From: Isochrysis galbana | Taxonomy: Eukaryota > Haptophyta > Isochrysidales > Isochrysidaceae | Reading direction: 5' to 3' | DNA length: 64,000 nucleotides | Assembly: GCA_018136815.1 (NCBI GenBank) | Contig: CM030933.1 | Location: 6,177,137-6,241,136 of the forward strand | Shown here: in pieces, positions 18,240-27,877 of the stretch | Layout: the number at the start of each line of letters is the position of its first letter | Position numbering within the stretch: position 1 is the first letter of the stretch | Notes under the pieces: generated by a model | What the model saw: the letters and a program-made list of their open reading frames with translations, nothing else | What the model was told of the DNA's origin: nothing | The model's database searches: none | Translations under genes and position numbers: made by a program

Positions 18240-20450
18240 TCCCGCCATGTCCCACACTTGTACCTGTACGCGATACAAGGCTCATTCCGCCTATGTACCT
18301 TTCCATACACGGGAGGGTGCTCCTCGCCAACTTCATAATTTACGGCACCTTGCCCACTGCTTATGGGCTCATCGCAGGCATGGCGCCGACTGCGACGCTT
18401 ACCATGGCATTCCACGGCAAGCCAACCTACGAACTGGTGCCAAGCGAGATGGAAGACAGCAGACAGCGTGCGCGAGGCGCGGGCGATCACGGTCTCCGAC
18501 GCATCACGAGGACTGCGCTCAAAGCAACACGCCGCAACGACTCGCAAGCGGCCAGAAAAGCATGGGAGAACCGCCTCGACATCACCAAAGACGACTGGAA
18601 ACACATAGCCAAGCTATACACCCTGCCGCTACTAAAACACACTGACAAATGACAAACACAAACACCCACTCTTCAAACACATCACCCACAGGAGGATAGG
18701 AACCAAGAATAGATTCGAGAACAGCACAACGAGAAAATGCAGGATGTGCAACCGTTACCAAGAAGATTCGTGTCACCTAGCGTGGTGCCCGGAGACGAGG
18801 AAAATCTTCGACACTATAGACGCAATAGCTAACTATACCCCTGAGCCAAACAGGACGGACTAGGGAACAGAAGACAGAAGGGGTCGAAAGACAGACTGTT
18901 TGCATACCCGTCGGCGTCTACACCCGATAGCTTAAAAGCCCTCTACGTGATAGCATGGAGGTACATAATAAAGGACTTCTACAGAATAGACTTTGAATCA
19001 TACAAGTACCACTACATACCGGTTTTAGAATCCACACTGAAAAGGTTCACTACAGCTGGTGAGGGGCCTTACCCCGCCGGACGGTCACTACCGAATGCGC
19101 ACGCGCGCGGTGGCTCAGGGTAGAAAACCCAAGCTCAAAAGACCGCTGGAGCTCAGCGCCCCCATCTTTATAGAGAATGAAAAAGGAAAGTTAAAAATGA
19201 ACGACAACTTTGGCCTCGTGGCAGAAGCGATTCGGGGTAGGCCAAAATATCCACAATTTTTCACCCAAATATCCATTGGAAATATCTCCCATATATCCAG
19301 AAAATCGGCCCAAATATCCAAGAAATATCCGGAGATATCCATATATCCGCATCGCCATACGCCATACGCGCATGCACGCCGTTGCGTAAAAAAAAGCTCT
19401 TCTAGCTCTGTGCTCTTTGCTCACAGCTCTCCTGCTTATCCTTATTCCTAACCTACTAGCAATACAATACATGTCTTGATCTTGAGATGTGATGAGGCAA
19501 TATATTATATATTATTTGACTACAAACACAATCACATTGACGTGCGGTTACGCTGGTTGCTATTGAATCGCAACATGATGGAGGCCTCAATCTGATCTGC
19601 CAAAGATTTAGCACGATCGGGACCAAACACACATTGGAGCGTGAGAAGGAGCGGGGAGCGAGCGCAGGAGCGAGCGGAGAGGGAGGGGGAGCGGGAGGAG
19701 ACGGCAGAGGGGGGCTGCGAGCGCGCCAGAGGGAGGGGGAGGGGGGAGGGGAGGGGGACGCCCAGGGCAGGGGCAGGGGGACTGCCACACCTCTCATGAC
19801 AGACCAGGCAAGGCTCCGTTCGGGATGAGATAGACGTCTTTATTATAGGAACAGCTCATTTTATTACGTATCTATCGGTATCACCTCTTACTGTCTGTTT
19901 GCCGCCCCCCCAGCCCCCGAGCCCCCCCCCCTTCCGCTCCCTCCCCGTCCCCCCGCGCCTCGCGCCCACAAAGTGTTTTGTTTTTGGGGTTGGGGCGCAG
20001 ACCATGCCCAAATATCCACCAAATATCCAAATGCCAAAAAATCCGCCCAAATATCCAAGAGATATATCCGGATATCTTGGCCTACCCCTAGAAGCGATCG
20101 GCTTGACCGGGAAGCTCTCCTGAGGCTGAGGCACATCTCCCTCGCTGAAGGTATCCCTGAGGAGACAGGCACCACAAGCGAAGAATGACGAGACAAAAGC
20201 GAATCCCTCACAACACAACGAAAAGAAACGGGCCACCTAGAGGCACAGGAGGGAGGCGAGAACAGATCACTAGGGGCCAGTGCACCCCCGCCCTACCCAA
20301 CCCCCCCAGCCAACCCGGGCCCCTAAGTAGAGCACGAGGGGAGTTGCCGCAAGGCGGGAAGTGAGGGAAAGGAAGGAAAGTGGGCGTGGCTACGATAGTC
20401 AACTCCATAGCCGCGCGCGAGGCGAGAATATTAAAAGGGTTTTTGTCGCA
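18240..20450 (+). mobile_element. LINE-like element, 3' half, split by a hAT insertion
   Basis: The plus frames read LSIHGRVLLANFIIYGTLP (near 18300), the segment typical just after the reverse-transcriptase core of non-LTR elements. Then come KAWENRLDITKDDWKHIAKL, HITHRRIGTKNRF and the Cys/His block CRMCNRYQEDSCHLAWCPE (near 18738-18800), then YVIAWRYIIKDFYRIDFE, then GRKPKLKRPLELSAPIF. The end of the ORF (NFGLVAEAI | GLTGKLS stop) is interrupted at 19231/20091 by an insertion. After it the 3' UTR runs to the GAGAATATTAAAAGGG landmark near 20440. Several frame changes show that it is decayed. Related copies here: 7101-8346, 25236-26756 and 26870-27425. Confidence 0.75.
19232..20090 (+). mobile_element. 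Non-autonomous hAT-type element (MITE) with 8-bp target duplication
   Basis: An 859-bp insertion starts TCGGGGTAGGCC and ends GGCCTACCCCTA, giving 12-bp terminal inverted repeats that differ at one base; the TAGGGGT form is typical of hAT ends. It is flanked by an 8-bp direct repeat GAAGCGAT (19224-19231 and 20091-20098), the hAT duplication length. Both ends carry many copies of AAATATCC and its complement, like the subterminal motifs that hAT transposases bind. Removing the insertion and one GAAGCGAT restores the LINE frame as seen in the copy at 27.05 kb (LVAEALGLAERLA). No transposase is encoded. A hAT transposase fragment lies at 36.6 kb, not necessarily related. Confidence 0.9.
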
Positions 20451-20469
20451 TTCGGGCAAAGTGGGACGA

Positions 20470-21020
20470 GTCAGTAGCGCCCATGAGAACACAGGTACCA
20501 ATAGCCAACAGTCCGCACCACCGTCGCTTGGTCAACACATTCTCAACACGCATTGGGATATACCTACAAGTCTTCATTGCCATTCCGGCAAAAATGGGGC
20601 GAAGTAGCGCCCATGACCCATGAGATGATAGGTACCAATAGCCAATAGTCCGCACCACCGTCGCTTGCGCCTTCACGCCGGGCATGCCTCTGGGCCTAGG
20701 GTTTGCAGGTAGTCGATGAACGCTGCAATTCATCGATTCTACTTCTAGACATAAGCCCTCGCAGTTCCTATGAAATCGCCAATACCCTCATGTGCGCTCA
20801 ATCCAGAGTTGCATGTGCAAAGCATGACGAGAAATGTCGATAACATTGCGGGACTTCGTCACAATGTCAAGCAAATATGCCGAATCATTATTTCGAGTCT
20901 CATTGAATCCGTGGAAGCGCACCACACATGTTGAATTACTACAAGTGGCTGCGCAGCTGCGTTTTCAGCACGGGCGCAGGACGTGTTCTATCAATACCAA
21001 CAACTTGGCGGTGGCCCGCA
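20470..21020. other. Intergenic; imperfect direct repeat
   Basis: GCAAAGTGGGACGAGTCAGTAGCGCCCATGAGAACACAGG TACC-type text near 20456-20525 recurs near 20590-20668 (GCAAAAATGGGGCGAAGTAGCGCCCATGAC, then GGTACCAATAGCCAATAGTCCGCACCACCGTCGCTTG). It is an imperfect tandem duplication of about 135 bp. No gene seen. Confidence 0.6.
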
Positions 21021-22601
21021 TCAAGTTGCAGCAAGTTTCCGATTCGTCGCAAGTTGCCCGCATGCGGAGGCGTCGGCGTCTCCCCTTGACGCTCGGACCG
21101 AGACCCAGACCCCTCTCGCGCGTAGGGCGTCCTGGAAAGCGTCGATCCTCTCCCACGATGGCCGTTCGAAAAAAGAGTAGTGCGGTATTCCAAGCGTGCT
21201 CATGTCGTCTCTAGACTCGACGGTCTCACCCTCTGCAAGTCGATTGTACGTAGGATTGTAGGGGATCAAGTTGATGAGCACCCCTGTGCGTCCGGACTTG
21301 CGTCGTGGATCGAAGCATGCACGCTCTATGGGTGCAATAAAGTCTGCAAGTTGATGCGCATGCTGCAACTCATCATTGACACCTGCGATGAGGGTCACCT
21401 CAAGAACCACCCGTCGTCGACGAGCGCTTGACCGGGCAAGTAACGCTGCACAAAGACCCTCTCTCAGCTCGGAGGGAGTGTAGCGTGATGTCGGGACTAG
21501 AGCCCGTCGCAATTCGGTATCTGCGGCGTGCAATGACCATGCTAGCGCGGCAAACATGTCGGAATGTGGGTTGGCGTGAGGTTCGCCGGACACGTCTGTC
21601 TGCTGGTCCATGCGAGCAGCTCTGCCGTCTATGCCAAGCACAGCAGCGAAAGCTTGAGGAGATGGTGCAACAGTTGAGATTGTCACTCGATCCCGAGAGA
21701 AGGCGAAGCGCCTAGGGTCTATCAAGCACGCAACAGCATCTCGCACATTCCGTGCATTGTCTGCAGGCTCACCCATCCCCATGAAGACTACATTGCTCAG
21801 CGGTGGCAGCCCACGCTCAGCCGCTGCCAAGCGAGCAGCCGCAACCTGTGCCAGAATCTCGCCAGAAGTCAAGTTGCGCAGGAGCCCCATTCGTCCAGTG
21901 GCACAAAAGCGGCAGCCCTGTCTACAGCCAACCTGGGATGAAACGCACACTGTCGACTTTGCGCGTGCACAAGACGCTCGCTTTCCACCATTGGGCAGGG
22001 GAGGGATGAGGACTGACTCCACCTCGGCACCATCTTCAAGCTGAAGGAGTAGCTTGACAGTGCCGTCCAGTGCGACAACTGAACGGCTTTGATCGACAAT
22101 GACACCGCCAATGACGAAACAACCGCTACTTTTGGCTACGAACTCGCCGTGCGACCTTTCTTGCGCAATGGGCTCGGTCAGGCTGCGTTCTCTTTCCACT
22201 CCGCTCACATCCTCTCTCCTCCTCTCCTCCTCTCCATCAGTGAGCAGCACACTCTCCACATGTCTCGCCGAGAGTACTGCTCCAAATTGGTCTTGAGGCG
22301 CCCCCTTCGTTATCATCTGCTGGTTATTGTCGAATATTTGCGTCCTTCCTACTCGACTCGTCAAGTCTCCCGCTCCCGGCTGGCTGGGCGGCTCCTGAGG
22401 CGCTCGCAGCAGCTTCCAGACACTCCGCACTCGCTCTCTCCCCAGCTCGGCCGCCATCGCCTCGAAGGGCTGCGAGAGGTCCAGGGCGGCGAGGGAAGGA
22501 TACGAGCGACCCACAGCACCGCGCAACGAAGCCACGCCTTCACACAACACGAGCCTCGCACAGAGAAGCAAAGGCAGCCAGCGCGGCACGTGGCAGCGCA
22601 T
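21021..22601 (-). CDS. rlmN: RlmN-type radical SAM rRNA (adenine-C2) methyltransferase
   Basis: ATG at 22601, 526 residues, no intron needed. The radical SAM cluster motif is CRQGCRFCATG (Cys226, 230, 233). GMGEPADN and SLHAAD are the conserved cofactor and fold motifs. The C-terminal DASACGQLATN supplies the second catalytic Cys (about 514) that forms the methyl-transfer intermediate in RlmN. RlmN methylates A2503 of bacterial-type 23S rRNA (and some tRNAs) at C2. In an alga its substrate would be plastid or mitochondrial rRNA. A leader (WLPLLLCARLVLCEGVASL, 8-26) fits plastid import through the secretory route. A region of about 25 extra residues (around GIDGRAARMDQQTDVSG) interrupts the usual fold and might be a short in-frame intron; another insertion rich in Glu/Arg lies at about 120-155. 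Confidence 0.9.
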   Translation of the reverse strand: MRCHVPRWLPLLLCARLVLCEGVASLRGAVGRSYPSLAALDLSQPFEAMAAELGRERVRSVWKLLRAPQEPPSQPGAGDLTSRVGRTQIFDNNQQMITKGAPQDQFGAVLSARHVESVLLTDGEEERRREDVSGVERERSLTEPIAQERSHGEFVAKSSGCFVIGGVIVDQSRSVVALDGTVKLLLQLEDGAEVESVLIPPLPNGGKRASCARAKSTVCVSSQVGCRQGCRFCATGRMGLLRNLTSGEILAQVAAARLAAAERGLPPLSNVVFMGMGEPADNARNVRDAVACLIDPRRFAFSRDRVTISTVAPSPQAFAAVLGIDGRAARMDQQTDVSGEPHANPHSDMFAALAWSLHAADTELRRALVPTSRYTPSELREGLCAALLARSSARRRRVVLEVTLIAGVNDELQHAHQLADFIAPIERACFDPRRKSGRTGVLINLIPYNPTYNRLAEGETVESRDDMSTLGIPHYSFFERPSWERIDAFQDALRARGVWVSVRASRGDADASACGQLATNRKLAAT

Positions 22602-22669
22602 GACGGCGCCAACGCGCTGCCCAGAGGAGGCCCAGGCACGAAGAGAGAGGTGAGTGTGATCATGTGAAG

Positions 22670-23925
22670 AAGATAAGAAGATGAGATTTCAACTAGAGAG
22701 TGGACATTTTTAGCACTATTCGGAGTCTGCAGTCATGCGTCATGTGTGTCATGGCTTGGTGTGTTGGTGCATGGCTAGCGGCAGTAGCGGCACTCGTGCT
22801 CAGTTATTTGATTATTATTCGACATTTCCCTATCCATAATCATCACCTTCACGCCCTACGAGCGGGGCTGCAAAATCAAGAACAAAAGCAAAAGGACTAC
22901 GCGTTACAACAGCTTACAACGCGCCAAGCCAAGGTAGAAGGTAGTAAGGTAGTGCATCTAGGCCGGACCCCTGAAACTGAAACCGAAAATGAAGGATAAA
23001 GGTAACGGAATGAAGGGGAAAACGGAACGAGGGGGGTCGCAGGCAAATAAAGGCGGTGTCGGTAGGGAGGTAGCGGGTGCCGAGGTGCCGATGATACCGG
23101 GTCCGTAGTAGTAGTAGTAGAGTCGTAGTAGTAGGTGTGTCTATGTAAGCCCTAAGCCCAGAATCCAGAATCTTCAAATTTCAGATCTATTTCTTTGTTC
23201 CTCCCCCGTCCTCTACCTCCTCTCCTTCCGAGCCTACCTCGAAGTCCAATCCGTCAATTCATTATTACCCAGGACTCCTGCCAGGACTTGCTTGTGCTTG
23301 TGCATCCATTGTCCACTGTCGTCAACCCAAGAAGCACAAACCCCCTCGCCCTCTGTTTCAAGCACCAAAAATTTCGACTCAAGACAAGAGGGAGGACATG
23401 TCTTGATGCGGCGTCGCTGCCCATGCCTAGCGCAAGGGTATAGCGACCCCACTCACACATCTCCTTCCCGAAAGCTACTCTCTGAGGAGTTGCTCCTCAC
23501 CCTCCCATTAGGCTCCCTTGCCTGCGAGACCAGAACAGGATCCTGGCGTGGGGGGCGGTCTGAGTGTGGGGGGTGGGGGGAGGAGCGCTCCGGCTAGCGC
23601 AGGTAGAAAGCTAGTGAAGAGCTGGGTGGCATGAGGGAGAAGGCTGCTTGCGCTTGCCGCGGCAAGGAGTCCTGTCTTGAGTGAGCGCTAGTCCCGTTCC
23701 TTAGCCACGCCGCGACCCATAGAAAATTGTTGAAAATTAAATTTGATTTCACCAATATCCAATACAGGGGAGTCGGGGTAAAACAAAACAAAACACAAAT
23801 TGCACCTTCTTGTGAGTATTTAATGCGCCATGCATGAGTTGGGAGTCACCAACCCTCTTATTTCGCGCCTGATAAGCACGACTGTGATCACTCTAGAGGC
23901 ATTCTCCAAGAGGATGTATTGCACA
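22670..23925. other. Intergenic, no gene recognised
   Basis: Shared upstream DNA of the RlmN gene (minus) and 3' side of the HAD gene (minus). It contains a short TAG trinucleotide run (23105-23140, GTAGTAGTAG) and an AT-rich block at about 23715-23900. I see no domain-bearing frame. Confidence 0.4.
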
Positions 23926-23928
23926 GCG

Positions 23929-24657
23929 TCACGATCGTCTAGGTGACGAGAAGTATGTAAACGCATTTCCTCCTAAAACTGTGTGATCGATCGAGGCAGC
24001 AAACAACTTTTGCTCTCGAACCTCCCAGGGTGTGAGTGGAGATGCGGCGGCTTCTTGACTAACTGGAGAGTGATGTTGCTCATATCGCTGCGATTTTGGG
24101 GACATGAGAGCTGCTAGCTCGGCCTCGCTGGGTGGCGGTGGCAGGGATGGTATCCCATCGACACGTCCCCCAAGTAGTTCAATGCACCGTTCAACTTGGT
24201 CAGAAGTGAGCCCTCTCGAAGCATCTGTCTGAACGTGTCTCGGCGCGTGCTCCGAGAACGAGGCTGCCTCATTCAGTGGAAGATCGTCTAGCGCAATCCA
24301 CGGCCCAATGCTGCCCTGGGTCTCCAACCACCGTGAGATCTCGTGTCCCCTCGCCTCGACACCTGCACCAGTTAGGCGCATAGGTCCAGGCACCGTGAAG
24401 GCAGCAACGGGCCGAATGCCCCACCGAGCCAGCTCCTCATCTACCACCTCGACCGCCGCTTTGGATGACTGCCAAGAGCTCGACAGCACAACCAAGGCTC
24501 CCGTAGCCTCCACGATGGCACGGAGCGCACGCATGCAGCTGGGCGCAAAGTGCTCCAGACCTCCGTAGGCATGCAGCACGCCATCAATGTCGAGAAGGAT
24601 GGTCGGACCCTCCACCTGAGTCTCAGGCACAGACGGCTCCCTTGGAGTTCCGCTCAT
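23929..24657 (-). CDS. HAD-superfamily phosphatase-like protein (SAK/HAD type)
   Basis: ATG at 24657, 242 residues, single exon. Motif I is ILLDIDGVLH (20-29), with the nucleophile and general-acid aspartates as Asp-x-Asp. Motif II is VLSSSWQ (57-63). The acidic motif IV is WIALDDL (120-126). The short spacing and lack of a large cap resemble the HAD domain found in 'Swiss-army-knife' RNA-repair proteins and in stand-alone proteins of unknown substrate. The C-terminal 90 residues are Ser/Pro/Glu-rich and likely disordered. It probably acts as a cytosolic phosphohydrolase. The substrate is not readable. Confidence 0.8.
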   Translation of the reverse strand: MSGTPREPSVPETQVEGPTILLDIDGVLHAYGGLEHFAPSCMRALRAIVEATGALVVLSSSWQSSKAAVEVVDEELARWGIRPVAAFTVPGPMRLTGAGVEARGHEISRWLETQGSIGPWIALDDLPLNEAASFSEHAPRHVQTDASRGLTSDQVERCIELLGGRVDGIPSLPPPPSEAELAALMSPKSQRYEQHHSPVSQEAAASPLTPWEVREQKLFAASIDHTVLGGNAFTYFSSPRRS

Positions 24658-24659
24658 CT

Positions 24660-25085
24660 ACGAGGCGGCTCGCCTCGTCTGACTTTCGGGTTCTGCAGCC
24701 CGACAACGACAGAGGCGATGGCGCCCTCGGTGTCGTAAGCAACCGTTTGTTGATTCCATTTTTGGCACACCGGGCAGGAGCGACGGGAAGATGTGGAGAT
24801 GTATGATGTATGTCTCTCTACTCTCTAACGCCCGGCCCAAAGTAGTGCACATGTGGGGCCGACGGGCCGACCCTCCGAAACCGATGACGAAGGAGACACA
24901 GGGGGGGGGGGGGGTTGAAAGCGGGAAGAACAAGCGGATTGGGTTTGGGTGTGGGAGTGGGGCGATGGCAGCGGGAACCCCCCGGCGGTAGGGGGTAGGG
25001 GTAGGGGGCAAAGCTACTTACTGCAAGCTGCGCAGCTGCTAGTACTACTAGTGCTGTACTAGTACTATAGTACTAGCTAGTACTT
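24660..25085. other. Intergenic with a self-complementary TAGTACTAG cluster
   Basis: At 25035-25080 the words CTAGTAC, GTACTAG and TAGTACTA overlap repeatedly next to CTGCGCAGC, so the stretch can fold into several alternative hairpins or a cruciform. A G-run of 14 lies at 24901-24914. No gene. Confidence 0.6.
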
Positions 25086-25109
25086 TAGCTTAGCGGACGA
25101 CTTACGTGT

Positions 25110-25170
25110 TTACCGTATTTGTATTTGGCCATAGGCCAAATACATATGTATTTGGCCGTATTTGATATTT
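25110..25170. repeat. Inverted-repeat unit with TATTTGGCC / GGCCAAATA (also at 27420-27470)
   Basis: GTATTTGGCC-ATA-GGCCAAATACATATGTATTTGGCC is nearly palindromic. The same unit with a few changes lies at about 27432-27468, and its partner sequence GTATTTGCAGGCCCC also occurs at 17103. The two main copies sit at the outer ends of the two LINE copies at 25.2-27.4 kb. Confidence 0.7.
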
Positions 25171-25235
25171 GAAGCGCGTCCTGGGTTGTAGGTTGTAGGT
25201 TGTAGGTCTCGAATGAATTTGAAATGTAAAAAAAT

Positions 25236-26756
25236 TTTTTCTTAATACTCTCGCCGCGCGCGCGACCCTGCACAGTATCTTCGCAGCCTCGCCCGCTTCC
25301 CTTCACTCCCCCTACACCTGCCTTGCGGCTCGTCCCCTCGTGCTCCACCTAGGGGCTGGGTGCAGTGGGTCTCCAGTGGCAGACGGTGTGTACCGATTCA
25401 CGATGGCCTGTTTCGCGCCTTCCTCCTATGCCATCGGGCTACCGGCTGTTGTGTGTTTGCTCCTTGTGCTGGGTGTCAAGCAGCTGTGGTCAGTGTGTCT
25501 AGGGCCTACTATCGGATGGTGGGCGGCTCGCGGCGCGGGGTCGCTTGGTTAGGCTAGTCGCTCTGCTATGTTGAGGGCTTCCGCTACCAGAGATAGATTC
25601 GTGCTCATGACTAGGGCGCCTTTGTTATTATCTAAGAAGACAGGGGCGCTGAGATCGTGAGGAGATTTGATTTTCGGCTTCCTTCCCAGGGAAGGCGGCT
25701 TGCCTTCATTTGGTCTCCTTTCCCTCAGGGTTTCTTCCCCTCCCGTGGGGACTCTGGCCGAGCAACATCAAATACAAAAAAGCTCGGTCCTAGGACACCG
25801 GGCCTAGCTCACCATGAGGGCGCTCCTGTGAGCAAGGGGATGCATGGTTACTAGTGCGTGCCCCCCCTCGATGAAAATTCCAGCGGCCTCCTCGTCACGC
25901 ATGACGTGGACCTCTCCTCACACTTGTCTTGAAAGGATCGTCTTCAATGAGTGCATTGTATGTATACCTCCTATGGGTAACGTGCTTGAAGTGTAGGTGT
26001 TTATCTGTGTGTTTGAGTAGGGGGTGGGTGTAGAGTTTCGCCACGTGCTTCCATTCATCGTGCGTTAGGTCCAGCTTGCGGGCCCACGCTTCTCGCGCTG
26101 GCTGAGGTTTGTTGCGGGGGCCGTCTCCTTTGAACTCTCGCGTTATATCCGACACGGTGATTTGGTCTAGTTGTGTCTTTTCGTTAAGCGTGTACTCGTC
26201 CGCAAGAGGGAATTCGAGATGTTTCGGGCCTTTTAGACCATTTTCCCATTTAGCGGGGGCGTAGTACGTAGTAGTGATCCTCTTCGCCCGGTTTTGCTAC
26301 CTCGTTGGTGTCTGTAGTCTCGCCTAGATAGTTGGTGTTAGTATAAATCCATATGTTATTCATTCTAGCGATGTACGTATCGCTCTCGGAGACTTTGGTT
26401 TCACTAGATACTTCTAGCGGCAATGCTGGCGCGCTCGGCGATCCCGTGCTCGATTCGGTGGGGGCCGGGTCAGGGGGCGGGGTCTCTCTTGCTTTGTCTA
26501 GGAGGTGCGAGACGTGTTGCACCACCCGTTCCCACGAGTCCAGGAATTCCGTTTTGTTTATTCTGCTCGTGGCCGGGGCCACGGGCCGTGTGGCGCGACC
26601 GGAGTCGCACGCACCTGCTCGGCCTCGGTGGGCGGACGCGGCCGCTTCGACAGCGGCTGCTCCATGGGCGCTGGTGGGGCGCCCTCGACGGGGGGCCCGA
26701 AGGAGAGGGGAGTCGCGGCGGCGCGCTCCATCGCGTCTAAGTATAAACTTAGTTGA
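25236..26756 (-). mobile_element. LINE-like retroelement, decayed copy
   Basis: On minus, the 5' end at about 26756 reads CAACTAAGTTTATACTTAG followed by an ATG and MERAAATPLSFGPPVEG. Then come WERVVQHVSHLLDKARE, NIWIYTNTNYLGET and PLADEYTLNEKTQLDQITVSD; after a deletion WARKLDLTHDEWKHVAKLY and FKHVTHRRYTYN, then GRKPKIKSPHDLSAPVF and a stop, then the 3' UTR with the CTCGCCGCGCGCG block to about 25236. A separate repeat block (25763-25815) interrupts it. The frame is broken several times. Confidence 0.7.
25763..25815. repeat. Dispersed block, second copy at 46058-46112
   Basis: AACATCAAATACAAAAAAGC-TCGGTCCTAGGACACCGGGC occurs in the same orientation at about 46063-46105, there next to a gypsy integrase relic. 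The block breaks the LINE copy here, so it inserted later or was carried in by recombination. Confidence 0.8.
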
Positions 26757-26869
26757 TGAATTTGAAATGTAGTAATGTCACTACTATACCAACCCTGGCT
26801 GGACCCTGGACCCAGGACCTTGGAAGCCACACTCGTAAGGTTTACTACTTACTACCCTGGTGAGAGGCC

Positions 26870-27425
26870 GCGCCCCGCCGAGGCTCCACAGCTCAGCGCG
26901 AACCCGCAAGGCTGCCCAGGGAAGGAAACCTAAAATCAAAACCCCTCTAGAGCTTATAGTACTCCCATTTTTACGGAAGACGACAAGGGTACGTATACTA
27001 AGGACTAAGGAATGAACGCCAACCTCCAACCTCAGTCTCGTGGCGGAAGCGCTCGGCCTCGCCGAACGACTTGCCTAAGACACACCAGTACTCCGCCTCA
27101 AACTCTACTTGGGGCGCAAGATCGCACCGCGTAACAATAGAAGAGCCAACGACGACACGACACCCGAGCAACGCCAAAAAGAAACAGGTCACCCTGCGAC
27201 ACAGAAGACAGAAGACAGAAGGAGCGGCGAGAACACTAGCTGGGGCGGACAAGTGCACCCCGCCCAACCCAGCCCCCCTGCAACCTGAGCCCCTACGTAT
27301 TAGAGCACAAGGGGAGATGCCGCAAGGCGGGTGGTGAGGGAGTGAGAAGGGCGTGGCTACAAAAGTGAACTCCAGTGCCGCGCGCGAGGGCCGAGAGTAT
27401 TTAACGGTTTTTTTTCGAACGTATT
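26870..27425 (+). mobile_element. LINE-like retroelement, 3' end
   Basis: On plus, AAQGRKPKIKTPLEL (near 26915), then LSLVAEALGLAERLA and a stop at about 27075-27077, then a 3' UTR that matches 20100-20450 (GCCGCAAGGCGGG, GGGCGTGGCTAC, CGCGCGCGAGG) and ends with a GAGAGTATTTAACGG variant of the family landmark plus a T-run. It lies tail to tail beside no coding gene and supplies the uninterrupted version of the site hit by the hAT element at 19.2 kb. Confidence 0.7.
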
Positions 27426-27429
27426 TGAA

Positions 27430-27875
27430 ATGTATTTGGCCGGAGGCTAAATACATATGTATTTGGCTGTATTTGCAGGCCCCAGCACCGTATTTCCCAT
27501 CTAGGTTCTCTACACTCTACACCCGACTGGACTGGCAGGCCGCGGTCACTCCCTGCCTGCGCCCCTCCTTAAACGCACCCTTCGAGTTCTCGCGATCACT
27601 CCTACCTACGCCCTTCCCTCCGTACCCGCGATCAATCCGTGTCTGCGGCCATTGATGGATAGCACGGTAGCACCTCAAAGAACAAGAAGCTATGTGAAGT
27701 TCTGAATGTCAATGCGCGTATTGAGGCCGCACCTCGACCTTGCACCTGAGAATCATTATCTGAGCATTCCTAACTTCCTCGGGCTACCTCCTGGGGCTAG
27801 GGTGTTGTCGGCCAATCGCCTATCACTCCGGTATGGTGACAGTCGACGCAATCCACGATACGCTGTGCACGATTA
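27430..27875. other. Intergenic, no gene recognised
   Basis: Begins with the TATTTGGCC unit (27432-27510). The rest shows no domain-bearing frame and is probably the 3' flank of the ABCG gene. Confidence 0.4.
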
Positions 27876-27877
27876 GC

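Noticed and set aside
21021..22601. Bacterial contamination as the source of the RlmN gene
   Set aside because: It has an N-terminal leader and insertions not usual in bacteria, and the surrounding DNA is continuous with spliced eukaryotic genes and repeats.
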